DNA of 64,000 nucleotides from Methylobacterium sp. Leaf112 (GTDB lineage: Bacteria; Pseudomonadota; Alphaproteobacteria; Rhizobiales; Beijerinckiaceae). The position numbers and the translations under genes were made by a program. Position 1 is the stretch's first letter; every line of letters begins with the position of its first letter. This document shows, in pieces, positions 52,986-64,000 of the stretch. Below the pieces are notes generated by a model. It did not search any database and was not told the DNA's origin. It worked only from the letters and a program-made list of their open reading frames with translations. The stretch covers positions 386,431 through 450,430 of the forward strand of contig NZ_LMNG01000031.1 in the NCBI RefSeq assembly GCF_001423295.1. Direction: 5' to 3'.

Positions 52986-55900
52986 TGAGCCGCGACCTCG
53001 AACGCCTCGCCGATCTCCTCGGCGTCGCCCCCGGCTACACCGACGCCTTCGGGCAGCCCGTCGAGACGAGCCTGGAGACCCGGGCCGGCATGATCGCCGC
53101 CCTCGGCTTCCCGGTGGGCACCGATGCCGAGATCGCCGGGAGTCTCGCGGAAGTGACGGCGGTCCGCGAGGGCCTCGTTCCGTCGCTCCTGCCGGTCGAG
53201 GCCCGACGGGCCACGCGGGTACCCCTGCGGGCGTCGTCGGCCGGCACCCTGGCGTGGCGCCTCGTCGACGAGCGCGGCCATGTCCGCGAGGGCCGCGTCG
53301 CGGTTTCGGCCTCAGGTGACGCCGGCTTCGAGCTTCCGCCGCTCACGCCCGGCTACCACCGTCTGATCGCGACCCTCGGCGAGCACCGCGCCGAGTCCTG
53401 GGTCATCGCCGCGCCGCAGCGCTGCTGGCGTCCGCGCGCCTATGCGGACGAGGGTGCGCGCGATTGGGGGCTCGCGGCCCAGCTCTACGGCCTGCGCTCG
53501 CCGGACAACCTCGGCATCGGCTCCTACGCGGATGCCGGGCGGGCCGCCCGCGACGCCGGCCTGCGCGGCGCGTCGTTCCTCGGCCTCAGCCCGGTCCACG
53601 CCCTGTTCGCCACCGACCGCACCAAGATCTCGCCTTATTCGCCGTCCTCGCGCCTGTTCCTCGAGACCCTGTTCATCGAGCCCGGTGTCCTGCCGGGCTT
53701 CGTCGGCTCGAAGGCGTTCGCCCTCCTCGATTCCATGTCCGCGCGCGTCGAGGCCCTGCGCGAATCGAAGCTCGTCGACCACGCCGGTATCTGGGGCGTG
53801 CTCTCGCCGGTGCTCCGCGCCCTGTGGCAGGAATCCGCCGTCCGCGACGGCACCGATGCGCGCTTTGCCGCCTTCCGCACCGCCGGGGGGGCCGATCTCG
53901 AAGCCCACGGCACGTTCGAGGCGCTGGCCGAACATTTCCAGGGCCAGGGCGCCCAATGGCTCGGCGATTGGCCGGAAGAGTTCCAACGCAACGGCACCGA
54001 GGCCGTGCGGGCCTTCGCGGTCGAGCACGCCGAGGCCGTGACCTATCACGTGTGGCTCCAGTACCTCGCCGACCGGCAGCTCGAAGAGGCATCCGAGATC
54101 GCGCTGGGCACCGGCATGCGTCTCGGCCTCTACCGCGACCTCGCCGTGGGCGCCGATCGCGGCGGGTCCGAGATCTGGTCCCACCCCGAGCGCTTCGCCA
54201 ACGGCGTCTCCATCGGCGCCCCGCCCGACCTGCTCGCCCCGAAGGGCCAGGATTGGGGCCTCCCGGCCTTCCATCCGCTGGAACTGGAGCGGGACGGGCT
54301 CGCCGCCTTCCGGGCGCTGGTCCAGGCGAACATGCGCCACGCCGGTGCCATCCGCATCGACCACGCGTTCCAGCTCGCCCGCCTGTTCCTGATCCCGCTG
54401 GGCGCCACGGCCCAGGCCGGCGCCTACGTGGCGATGCCGTTCGAGCCGATGCTGGCCGTGCTGCGCCTCGAGAGCCACCGGGCGAAGTGCCTCGTCATCG
54501 CCGAGGATCTCGGCACGGCACCCGAGGGCTTCTCCGATGCCCTGATGCAGGCCGGAATCCTGAGCTACCGCATCCTCGCCTTCGAGCGCGAGCAGGGCGC
54601 CCGCTTCAAGCCGCCGGCCGCCTATCCGCGCGAGGCGCTGACGGCCATCACCACCCACGACCTGCCGACCTTCCTCGGCTGGTGGCGCGGCGTCGACACC
54701 GACACCCGCCAGGCGCTCGGCCTCTACGATTCCGAGCGCGCCGACGCCGAGCGGCGCGAGCGCGTTGACGAGCGCACCCGCCTCACCGAGGCGTTGGCCG
54801 CCGAGCAGTTGCTGCCGAGCTACGATCCGCCGGAAGCCGCGCCCTTGGAGGCCGCCGCGCGCTACCTCGCCCGCGCGCCGTCGATGCTGACCGCCGTGCA
54901 GTACGAGGACGTGGTCTCCGAACTGTCTCAGGCCAACGTGCCGGGCTCGACGGAGGGCTACCCGAACTGGCGGCGCAAGCTCGACCGGACCCTCGAGGCC
55001 ATCGCGGCCCCGGGCGGGCCGCTGGCCAAGCTCGCTGCCTCCCTGGCGGCCGAGGAACGCGGGCCGCGCTCGGGTGCCGCGCGCCTCGCCTCGGCCCCGC
55101 CGCGCGCCACCTATCGCCTGCAGTTCCACAAGGACTTCACCTTCGCGGACGCGGAAAAGATCGTTCCGTACCTGGCGAAACTCGGCATCAGCCACGTCTA
55201 CGCCTCGCCGATCCAGAAGGCGCGGCCGGGCTCGACCCACGGCTACGACATCGTCGATCACGCCACCATCAACCCGGAGCTCGGCGGGGAAGAGGGCTTC
55301 GTGCGCTTCTCCGAGACCCTGCACGCGGCCGGACTGAAGCTGCTCCTCGACATCGTTCCGAACCACATGGGCGTCGGCGGGGCCGACAATCCGTGGTGGC
55401 TCTCGGTGCTCGAATGGGGCGGCCTGTCGCCCCACGCGGACGCGTTCGACATCGACTGGTCGCGCCTCGGCGCGAACAACAAGCTCGTGGTGCCGTTCCT
55501 CGGCGACCGCTACGGCGAGGCCCTGGAGAAGGGTACGCTCGAACTCAAGTTCGACCCGCAGAAAGGCGCCTTCAGCGTCTGGCACTACGAGCACGAATTC
55601 CCGATCTGCCCGCAGCAATATCCGACCATCCTCAACCGCTCGCTGGCGGCGCTGGGCGACATCGAGGACGCTGCGGCCCTCGAAGTGCTGGGGATCTCCG
55701 AACGCCTGCGCCTCATGGGCGAGGAGACCAATGCGGAACGCCGCATGGCTTTCCCGGCCGAGGCCGAGGACCTGAAGGAGCGCCTCGTCGAAGCGGTTGC
55801 GGCGTCGCCCGCCATCGCGGAGGCCATCGGGCGGACCCTTCGCCTGTTGAACGGCGCCAAGGGCCATCCCGACAGCTTCGGGCCCCTGCACCGCCTGCTG

Positions 55901-57892
55901 GAACAGCAATCCTACCGGCTCGCCCATTGGCGGGTGGCGGCGAGCGACATCAACTATCGCCGGTTCTTCGACGTGAACGGGCTCGCGGGCCTGCGCGTCG
56001 AGAAGTCGGATGTGTTCCAGCGTTCGCACGAGACGGTGTTCCGCCACATCCGCGAGGGCCGCATCGACGGGCTGCGCATCGACCACATCGACGGTCTCGC
56101 CGATCCGCAGGGCTACGCCCGCGCCCTGCAGGCCGCCGTCGGCCCCGGCTTCTACGTCGTCGTGGAGAAGATTCTGGAGCCCGGCGAGCGCCTGCGGCCA
56201 TGGCCCGTCGCCGGCACCACCGGCTACGACGTGCTGAACCAGCTCGACGGCATCCTGGTCGACAAGGGCAAGCAAGCGGCGATCCGCGACCTCTACGAGG
56301 CGCGCACGCATTTCGACGAGCCCTACAAGTTCCAGCTTCGCGCGGCCAAGGCCGAGATCCTGGAGATCAGCTTCGCTTCGGAACTCGAGGTGATGACCTC
56401 CGACCTCAAGGCCGTGGCCGATGCCGACAGGCGCACCCGCGACTTTTCGGTGAACGCCATCCGTCGGGCGCTCATCGAGATCATCGCGCGTTTCCCCACC
56501 TATCGCAGCTATCTGCCGGGTGACCTCGACGAGAGCGACGTCGAGGACGAGGATGTCCGCCTCATCGAGAACGCGGTGAAGAAGGCCAAGCGCTGGAGCG
56601 CCCTGCCGGACCGCTCCGTGCACGACTTCGCCGCCGACGCCATGCTGGGCCGCATCGACGTCACCGGACCAGGCCGCCCCGATCCGGCGGTGATCCTGCG
56701 CTTCCGCCGCCGCTTCCAGCAGCTCACCGGCCCGGTCATGGCGAAGAGCCTGGAGGACACGCTGTTCTACCGCTTCTCCGAATTGCTGGCGCTGAACGAG
56801 GTCGGCGGCGATCCGGGCGAGTACGGCATCGACGCGGAGCATTTCCACGCCCTCCAGGCGGCCCGGGCCCGCGACTGGCCCAACGCCATGATCGCGACGG
56901 CGACGCACGACACCAAGCGGGGCGAGGACGCCCGCTCGCGCCTGCTCGCCCTCTCGGAGATGCCCGGGGACTGGGCCGAGGCCTGGACCACGTGGCGGGA
57001 ATTGGCCGGGCCGCACCTCACCACCATCGACGGCGAGGCGGTGCCGGATGCCAACGACCAATGGATGTTCTTCCAGGCGATCCTGGGCGCGTGGCCGCTG
57101 GAATTGCTTGACGACGACGAGCCCGCGGCCATTGAGGATTTCCGCACGCGCCTCGACGCCTATTCCGAAAAAGCCCTGCGCGAGGCGAAGCGCCGGTCGA
57201 GCTGGGTCAACGTCGACGAATCCTACGAGGGCGCCGTCCACGCCCTCTTCGCCAAGCTCGTGGTCCCGGGCTCGGAGTTCCTGGCGCGGATGCGGCCCTT
57301 CGCCAAGCGTCTGGCGCATCTCGGCATGATCGCGGGCCTCGGCCGCACGGTGCTGAAGGCGACCCTGCCGGGCCTGCCCGACACCTACCAGGGCACGGAG
57401 TTCTGGGACTTCTCGTTCGTCGATCCCGACAATCGTCGCCCGGTGGACTATCCGGCGCTGGCCCGGTCCCTCGAACAGGGCGGCGACGTCGCCGACCTCC
57501 TGGCGCATTGGAGCGACGGACGGGTGAAGCAGGCGACCCTCGCCCGATTGCTCGCCGACCGCACCGAGCGGCCGGCGTTCTACGCCGAGGCGGACTACCA
57601 GGCCGTGGTGCCGACCGGCGGGCGCGCCGCCCATGTCATCGCGTTCACACGTTCGGATGCGACGAGTGGCGCGGGCGACCTTCTGGTGGCCGTGCCGCGC
57701 CTCGTTTCCGACCTCGTCGGGGATGCGGTGTGGAGCGGGGCGGGGTTCGCTGGAACATACCTGCCGGTGATGGCTGAAAGTGCCTGGATCGACCTCGTCA
57801 CCGGGGAGACCGCCGAGGCGACGGACGGACGAATCGAACTCGACCGCCTGTTCGCGCGTCTGCCCTACGCGGTCCTGAAGCGGACGGCTTAA
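52985..57892 (+). CDS. treY: Fused 4-alpha-glucanotransferase (MalQ) - maltooligosyltrehalose synthase (TreY)
   Basis: 1635 residues joining two full enzymes. Residues ~1-690 are a GH77 MalQ (AAQLYGLRSPDNLGIGSYAD; Asp ~458 in IRIDHAFQLARL; Glu ~507 in VIAEDLGTAPEGF; Asp ~558 in TTHDLPTFLGW). Residues ~705-1635 are a GH13 TreY (ATYRLQFHKDFTFADAEKIV; Asp ~1032 in LRIDHIDGLAD; Glu ~1061 in VVVEKILEPGER; Asp ~1308 in TATHDTKRGEDARS). MalQ reshuffles short glucans into longer chains; TreY turns the reducing end into a trehalose unit for TreZ. All catalytic residues are present. MalQ and TreY are usually separate. Confidence 0.93.
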   Translation: MSRDLERLADLLGVAPGYTDAFGQPVETSLETRAGMIAALGFPVGTDAEIAGSLAEVTAVREGLVPSLLPVEARRATRVPLRASSAGTLAWRLVDERGHVREGRVAVSASGDAGFELPPLTPGYHRLIATLGEHRAESWVIAAPQRCWRPRAYADEGARDWGLAAQLYGLRSPDNLGIGSYADAGRAARDAGLRGASFLGLSPVHALFATDRTKISPYSPSSRLFLETLFIEPGVLPGFVGSKAFALLDSMSARVEALRESKLVDHAGIWGVLSPVLRALWQESAVRDGTDARFAAFRTAGGADLEAHGTFEALAEHFQGQGAQWLGDWPEEFQRNGTEAVRAFAVEHAEAVTYHVWLQYLADRQLEEASEIALGTGMRLGLYRDLAVGADRGGSEIWSHPERFANGVSIGAPPDLLAPKGQDWGLPAFHPLELERDGLAAFRALVQANMRHAGAIRIDHAFQLARLFLIPLGATAQAGAYVAMPFEPMLAVLRLESHRAKCLVIAEDLGTAPEGFSDALMQAGILSYRILAFEREQGARFKPPAAYPREALTAITTHDLPTFLGWWRGVDTDTRQALGLYDSERADAERRERVDERTRLTEALAAEQLLPSYDPPEAAPLEAAARYLARAPSMLTAVQYEDVVSELSQANVPGSTEGYPNWRRKLDRTLEAIAAPGGPLAKLAASLAAEERGPRSGAARLASAPPRATYRLQFHKDFTFADAEKIVPYLAKLGISHVYASPIQKARPGSTHGYDIVDHATINPELGGEEGFVRFSETLHAAGLKLLLDIVPNHMGVGGADNPWWLSVLEWGGLSPHADAFDIDWSRLGANNKLVVPFLGDRYGEALEKGTLELKFDPQKGAFSVWHYEHEFPICPQQYPTILNRSLAALGDIEDAAALEVLGISERLRLMGEETNAERRMAFPAEAEDLKERLVEAVAASPAIAEAIGRTLRLLNGAKGHPDSFGPLHRLLEQQSYRLAHWRVAASDINYRRFFDVNGLAGLRVEKSDVFQRSHETVFRHIREGRIDGLRIDHIDGLADPQGYARALQAAVGPGFYVVVEKILEPGERLRPWPVAGTTGYDVLNQLDGILVDKGKQAAIRDLYEARTHFDEPYKFQLRAAKAEILEISFASELEVMTSDLKAVADADRRTRDFSVNAIRRALIEIIARFPTYRSYLPGDLDESDVEDEDVRLIENAVKKAKRWSALPDRSVHDFAADAMLGRIDVTGPGRPDPAVILRFRRRFQQLTGPVMAKSLEDTLFYRFSELLALNEVGGDPGEYGIDAEHFHALQAARARDWPNAMIATATHDTKRGEDARSRLLALSEMPGDWAEAWTTWRELAGPHLTTIDGEAVPDANDQWMFFQAILGAWPLELLDDDEPAAIEDFRTRLDAYSEKALREAKRRSSWVNVDESYEGAVHALFAKLVVPGSEFLARMRPFAKRLAHLGMIAGLGRTVLKATLPGLPDTYQGTEFWDFSFVDPDNRRPVDYPALARSLEQGGDVADLLAHWSDGRVKQATLARLLADRTERPAFYAEADYQAVVPTGGRAAHVIAFTRSDATSGAGDLLVAVPRLVSDLVGDAVWSGAGFAGTYLPVMAESAWIDLVTGETAEATDGRIELDRLFARLPYAVLKRTA

Positions 57893-57903
57893 ACGCCTTT
57901 CAC

Positions 57904-58036
57904 AACCCTCCCCCCTGCGGGGGAGGGTTCCTGCGGAGCAGGCGGGAGAGGGGACGCCCCCTCCGGACACCGCGCTCCCCTCTCCCGACCCGCTTCGCGG
58001 GCCACCCTCTCCCGCAGAGGGGAGAGGGAAGGCGCC
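57904..58036. repeat. Palindromic intergenic repeat element
   Basis: A mosaic of inverted repeats fills the gap between the treY-bearing gene and glgE: AACCCTCCCCC/GGGGGAGGGTT (57904-57929, 11-bp perfect stem), CCCGC-TTC-GCGGG (57989-58001), and CCCTCTCCC/GGGAGAGGG (57978-58028). This looks like a REP-type dispersed element; copy number elsewhere cannot be checked. It could also attenuate or process the operon transcript. Confidence 0.75.
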
Positions 58037-58062
58037 AGACACCAAACCCCAATGGAGCACGC

Positions 58063-61000
58063 ATGAACGCACCGAGCCCCGCAACGCGTACCGCCCCGCG
58101 GACCGACGCCGGCGTGGTGACGCTCCCGCAGAGCCTCGCACCCCGCGCCGAGGGACCGCGCATCTACAACCTGTTCCCCCTCCTCGTCGGACAGGTCTCG
58201 GCCTGGACGGCCGAACTGCCGCGCATCGCCGGCCTCGGGTTCGACTGGGTGTACCTCAACCCATTCCACCAGACCGGCGGCTCGCGCAGCCTCTACGCGG
58301 TGGCCGACACCGACCGCCTCGACGAGCGCTTCCGCGACCAGGACGGCACCTCCGACGACGAGCAGATCCGCCGCTTCTGCGCCGCAGCCCGCGCTCAGGG
58401 CCTTTCGGTGATGACCGACCTGGTGGTCAACCACACCGCCCGCGACGGCGCGCTCGCCCGCGACCGGCCCGACCTGTTCCTGCGCGACGCCGACGGCGAG
58501 ATCGAGAGCCCCTACGCCGTCGATCCCGACGATCCGAGCAAGCGCACGGTCTGGGGCGACCTCGCCGAGCTCGATTATCACACGGACAAGAGCCGCACGG
58601 AGCTGACCGCCCTGTGGTCGGGCTACGTCAACCGCCTGCAGGATCTCGGCGTCGCCGGCTTCCGCTGCGACGCCGCCTACAAGGTGCCGGCCCCCGTGTG
58701 GCGCGACCTGATCGGGGCCGCCAAGGCGGTGGAGCCCGGGTGCCTGTTCGCCGCCGAGACCCTCGGCTGCACCTTCGAGGAGGCGCAGGCGACGGCGGGC
58801 GCCGGGTTCGACTACCTGTTCAACAGCTTCGCCTGGTGGGACCTCCGGGCTCCCTGGGCCCTGGAACAGTACGACCGCCTGCGCGTCGTCGCCCCTTCCA
58901 TCGCGTTCCCCGAGAACCACGACATGGCCCGCCTCGCGGCGGATCTCGACGGCGATGCCGAGGCCGTCGCCCGCCACCTCAAGGCCCGCTACGCCCTCGC
59001 GGCCTTCTTCTCGGCCGGCGTGCTCATGCCCATCGGGTACGAGTGGGGCTACGCCAAGAGCCTGCACGTGGTCGAGACCACCCCCGAGGCCCGTGAATCC
59101 AGCACCGGCATCGATATCTCCACCTATGTCACCGCCATCAACGCCCTGCGGGCCGAGCTCTCGGCCGCCAACGTCGAGGGGGCGCAGGCGCGGATCTCGG
59201 CTCCCGACGCGGATTTCGTCGCCCTCCTGCGCTTCGACACCGGCCACGGCGCCTCGGCCCGCAACGCCGTGCTGGTGCTGCACAATCCCGGCGCGACGCC
59301 CGTGACGCTGGACGCCGCCCCCCTCGTCGCCCGCACGGGCGGGATGCTCGGTGCCTTCACCGACCGCACGCCGGACGTCGCCCCCATCGCGTTCACGCCC
59401 GGCATCAGCATCGACCTGCAGCCCGGCGAAGTCCGCATCCTGAGCGCCACCCGCGACACGGTCGCGAAGGATCCGCCGCTCACCACGCCGACGGGCGAGG
59501 GCCGCGTCGTGATCGAGGCGGTGTCGCCCGAGATCGACGGCGGCCGCTCGGCGGTCAAGCGCGTGGTCGGCGAGAGCGTCCACGTCACCGCAGACATCTT
59601 CAGCGACGGCCACGAGATCATCGACGCCGAGATCCTGTCCCGCGTCGTCGGCGAGGAGATCTGGGCCTCCGACCCGATGGCGTTCATCGAGAACGACCGC
59701 TGGGGCGGGCACTTTCCCCTGGAGCGCAACGGCCGCTACGAGTTCACCATCCGGGCGTGGCGCGACGCCTTCTCGTCCTGGATGCGCGACACCCTGAAGA
59801 AGCGCGACGCCGGGGTCGACGTCCAGCTGGAGACCGTCGAGGGCATCGCCTTCGTGGTCGACGCCACCGACGAGGCCGACGGCGCCGATCGCGAACGCCT
59901 GAAGGCGCTGGCCACCGCCTTGGACGCCGAGACCACGGGCTCGGCGGCCCAGCTCGACCTCATGCTGGCGCCGGAGAACGCCCGCCTCGTCCGCCGCTAC
60001 GCACCGCGGGTGAACCTGTCGCGCTATCCCGTCAACGTGCCCGTCATCGCCGACCGCCTCGCAGCCCGGTTCTCGGCCTGGTACGAGATCTTCCCGCGCT
60101 CGCAGTCCATGGACGTCAGCCGCCACGGCACCTTCGACGACGTGATCGCTCGCCTGCCCGAGATCCGCGAACTCGGCTTCGACGTGCTGTACTTCACCCC
60201 GATCCACCCCATCGGCAAGACCAACCGCAAGGGCAAGAACAACACCCTCAAGGCGCTGGAAGGCGATGTCGGCTCGGTCTACGCCGTCGGCTCGGAGGCG
60301 GGCGGGCACGAGGCGGTGCATCCCGACCTCGGCACCCTCGAGGATTTCCGCCGGCTGGTGGCGGCGAGCCACGCCTACGGCATGGAGATCGCCCTCGACT
60401 TCGCCATCCAGTGCTCGCCCGATCACCCCTGGATCAAGGACCACCCCGAGTGGTTCGAGTGGCGCCCCGACGGCACGCTCAAGTTCGCCGAGAATCCGCC
60501 GAAGAAGTACGAGGACATCTCCAACGTCCACTTCTATGGCGGTGCCATGCCGTCCCTGTGGATCGAGCTGCGCGACATCGTGCTCGGCTGGGCCGCCCTG
60601 GGTGCCCGCATCTTCCGCGTTGACAATCCGCACACCAAGCCGATCCCGTTCTGGGAGTGGATGATCGGAGAGGTGAACGGCCGCTACCCGGACGTGATCT
60701 TCCTCGCCGAGGCCTTCACCCGGCCCAAGATGATGAAGAAGCTCGCCAAGGCCGGCTACCAGCAGAGCTACACCTACTTCACCTGGCGCGACACCAAGGC
60801 CGACCTCATCGCCTACTCCACCGAGCTCGCCGGCGAGATGGGCGAGTATTACCGGCCGAACTTCTTCGCCAACACGCCCGACATCAACCCGATCTACCTG
60901 CAGACCAGCGGGCGGGCCGGATTCGTGGTGCGCGCCACCCTCGCCGCGACGCTGTCGAGCGTCTGGGGCATCTACAACGGCTTCGAACTCTGCGAGGCCG

Positions 61001-61446
61001 CGCCCTATCCCGGTAAGGAAGAGTATCTCAACTCCGAAAAGTACGAGCTGAAGGCCTGGGACTACGACCGGCCCGGCAACATCCGTGAGCACATCGTCAA
61101 GCTCAACCGCATCCGCCAGGACAACCCGGCCCTGTGGGATTTCCGCAATGTGGTGTTCACGGGCGCCTACAACGACGAGATCATCGCCTACGCCAAGACG
61201 ACGCCCGAGGGCGACAACTGCATCTTCACCATGGTCAACCTCGACCCGAAGAACCGCCAGGAATGCACCTACGAGGTGCCGCTCTGGCTTCTCGGCCAAC
61301 CCGACGACGGCGCCGTCGAGGTCGAGGACCTGTTGCTGGGCTACACGTTCGAACTGCGGGGCAAATCCCACCGCATCGCCTTCGATCCGGCCGAGCGTTC
61401 GGCCATCGTCTGGCGCCTTCGGGCCCCGCGCCGGGTTGCGCCTTGA
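58063..61446 (+). CDS. glgE: GlgE maltosyltransferase with extra N-terminal GH13 domain
   Basis: 1127 residues; ordinary GlgE is about 650-700. The C-terminal ~650 residues are full GlgE, starting VVIEAVSPEIDGGRSAVKR, with Asp ~853 in IFRVDNPHTKP, Glu ~880 in IFLAEAFTRPKMM and the ANTPDINP loop near 940. GlgE adds maltose from maltose-1-phosphate to alpha-glucan. The N-terminal ~440 residues are a second GH13 barrel with its own triad: Asp ~202 in AGFRCDAAYKVP, Glu ~231 in FAAETLG, Asp ~286 in PENHDMARL. Its activity is unknown. The gene follows the palindromic repeat. Confidence 0.92.
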   Translation: MNAPSPATRTAPRTDAGVVTLPQSLAPRAEGPRIYNLFPLLVGQVSAWTAELPRIAGLGFDWVYLNPFHQTGGSRSLYAVADTDRLDERFRDQDGTSDDEQIRRFCAAARAQGLSVMTDLVVNHTARDGALARDRPDLFLRDADGEIESPYAVDPDDPSKRTVWGDLAELDYHTDKSRTELTALWSGYVNRLQDLGVAGFRCDAAYKVPAPVWRDLIGAAKAVEPGCLFAAETLGCTFEEAQATAGAGFDYLFNSFAWWDLRAPWALEQYDRLRVVAPSIAFPENHDMARLAADLDGDAEAVARHLKARYALAAFFSAGVLMPIGYEWGYAKSLHVVETTPEARESSTGIDISTYVTAINALRAELSAANVEGAQARISAPDADFVALLRFDTGHGASARNAVLVLHNPGATPVTLDAAPLVARTGGMLGAFTDRTPDVAPIAFTPGISIDLQPGEVRILSATRDTVAKDPPLTTPTGEGRVVIEAVSPEIDGGRSAVKRVVGESVHVTADIFSDGHEIIDAEILSRVVGEEIWASDPMAFIENDRWGGHFPLERNGRYEFTIRAWRDAFSSWMRDTLKKRDAGVDVQLETVEGIAFVVDATDEADGADRERLKALATALDAETTGSAAQLDLMLAPENARLVRRYAPRVNLSRYPVNVPVIADRLAARFSAWYEIFPRSQSMDVSRHGTFDDVIARLPEIRELGFDVLYFTPIHPIGKTNRKGKNNTLKALEGDVGSVYAVGSEAGGHEAVHPDLGTLEDFRRLVAASHAYGMEIALDFAIQCSPDHPWIKDHPEWFEWRPDGTLKFAENPPKKYEDISNVHFYGGAMPSLWIELRDIVLGWAALGARIFRVDNPHTKPIPFWEWMIGEVNGRYPDVIFLAEAFTRPKMMKKLAKAGYQQSYTYFTWRDTKADLIAYSTELAGEMGEYYRPNFFANTPDINPIYLQTSGRAGFVVRATLAATLSSVWGIYNGFELCEAAPYPGKEEYLNSEKYELKAWDYDRPGNIREHIVKLNRIRQDNPALWDFRNVVFTGAYNDEIIAYAKTTPEGDNCIFTMVNLDPKNRQECTYEVPLWLLGQPDDGAVEVEDLLLGYTFELRGKSHRIAFDPAERSAIVWRLRAPRRVAP

Positions 61447-61454
61447 ACGCACCC

Positions 61455-61615
61455 ATGTCAGCAGAAACCCCGGCGATCGGACCCGATCGTCGCGGTGTCG
61501 CCTCAGTGTCGGCGCCTATCCCTCCGACGGACGCCGCACCCGGCGATCCCCGTACGGGCCCCGGTGCGCACACTCCGACCACGCCCTTGAACTCGATGCA
61601 TGAGGCAACGACGCG

Positions 61616-61619
<4 letters not shown>
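61455..61619 (+). CDS. Possible 54-residue leader ORF overlapping treS start
   Basis: ATG 61455 to TGA 61617-61619 encodes a Pro/Thr/Ala-rich peptide (PIPPTDAAPGDPRTGPGAHT) whose stop overlaps the treS ATG (ATGA at 61616). The ribosome binding site is weak and the composition is low complexity. It could act by translational coupling or be a chance frame; the gap 61447-61615 otherwise holds nothing. Confidence 0.25.

Positions 61620-64000
<2,381 letters not shown>

Noticed and set aside
53312-58141. 1609-codon minus-strand frame opposite the MalQ-TreY fusion
   Set aside because: Shadow of the real gene, which has all catalytic motifs; the antisense frame has none.
57889-61452. 1187-codon minus-strand frame opposite glgE
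   Set aside because: Antisense shadow without any recognisable domain.

Overview
The window is a high-GC (roughly 65-70%) chromosomal segment of an alphaproteobacterium. The gene content (EcfG-type sigma factor, BA14K protein, PAS-LuxR regulator, CsbD proteins, MoxR, TamA/TamB, YcjX/YcjF, GlgE/TreS trehalose genes, a perfect CtrA box) and the many small secreted proteins point to Hyphomicrobiales, most likely Methylobacterium or Methylorubrum. This is inferred from gene families and style, not from a database search. I see no insertion sequence, prophage, integron or CRISPR array.

Region 1 (1-9.2 kb) is rich in stress and envelope genes. It holds the end of a Crp/Fnr regulator, a small gene broken by an exact 100-bp tandem duplication, an EcfG-like sigma factor with a NepR-like N-terminal extension, and a divergent triple-PAS LuxR regulator. 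A run of CsbD-like, membrane and tiny proteins follows, then several secreted small proteins (BA14K, Cys-rich) and poorly conserved small genes.

Region 2 (9.2-21.9 kb) is mostly housekeeping: an App1-like phosphatase, tRNA-Glu with a truncated tRNA fragment beside it, RlmB, a CYTH-CHAD protein, TlyA with an RNA methyltransferase, many small secreted proteins, a DUF2934 protein behind a CtrA box, a HAD phosphatase, and a peptide deformylase homologue that has lost metal ligands.

Region 3 (21.9-44.8 kb) holds tamA-tamB, a cold-shock protein, a metallothionein, a Kef-type K+/H+ antiporter, and an unknown membrane-protein pair. Next come MoxR flanked by two toxin-antitoxin modules, an aldo/keto reductase, SixA, ycjX-ycjF, an RBBP9-type hydrolase and pxpB-pxpC.

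Region 4 (44.9-47.1 kb) is a four-gene minus-strand cluster of stress membrane proteins (holin-X-like, DUF3618, DUF883-like) behind an EcfG-type promoter candidate. It faces region 5 (47.4-64 kb), a same-strand trehalose/alpha-glucan locus: otsA, glgX, treZ, a malQ-treY fusion, an unusually long glgE carrying a second GH13 domain, and treS-maltokinase running off the window end. Together these genes encode trehalose synthesis from UDP-glucose, trehalose release from alpha-glucan, and trehalose-to-maltose-1-phosphate-to-glucan flux. The neighbouring stress genes suggest a chromosomal neighbourhood devoted to desiccation/osmotic and general stress.
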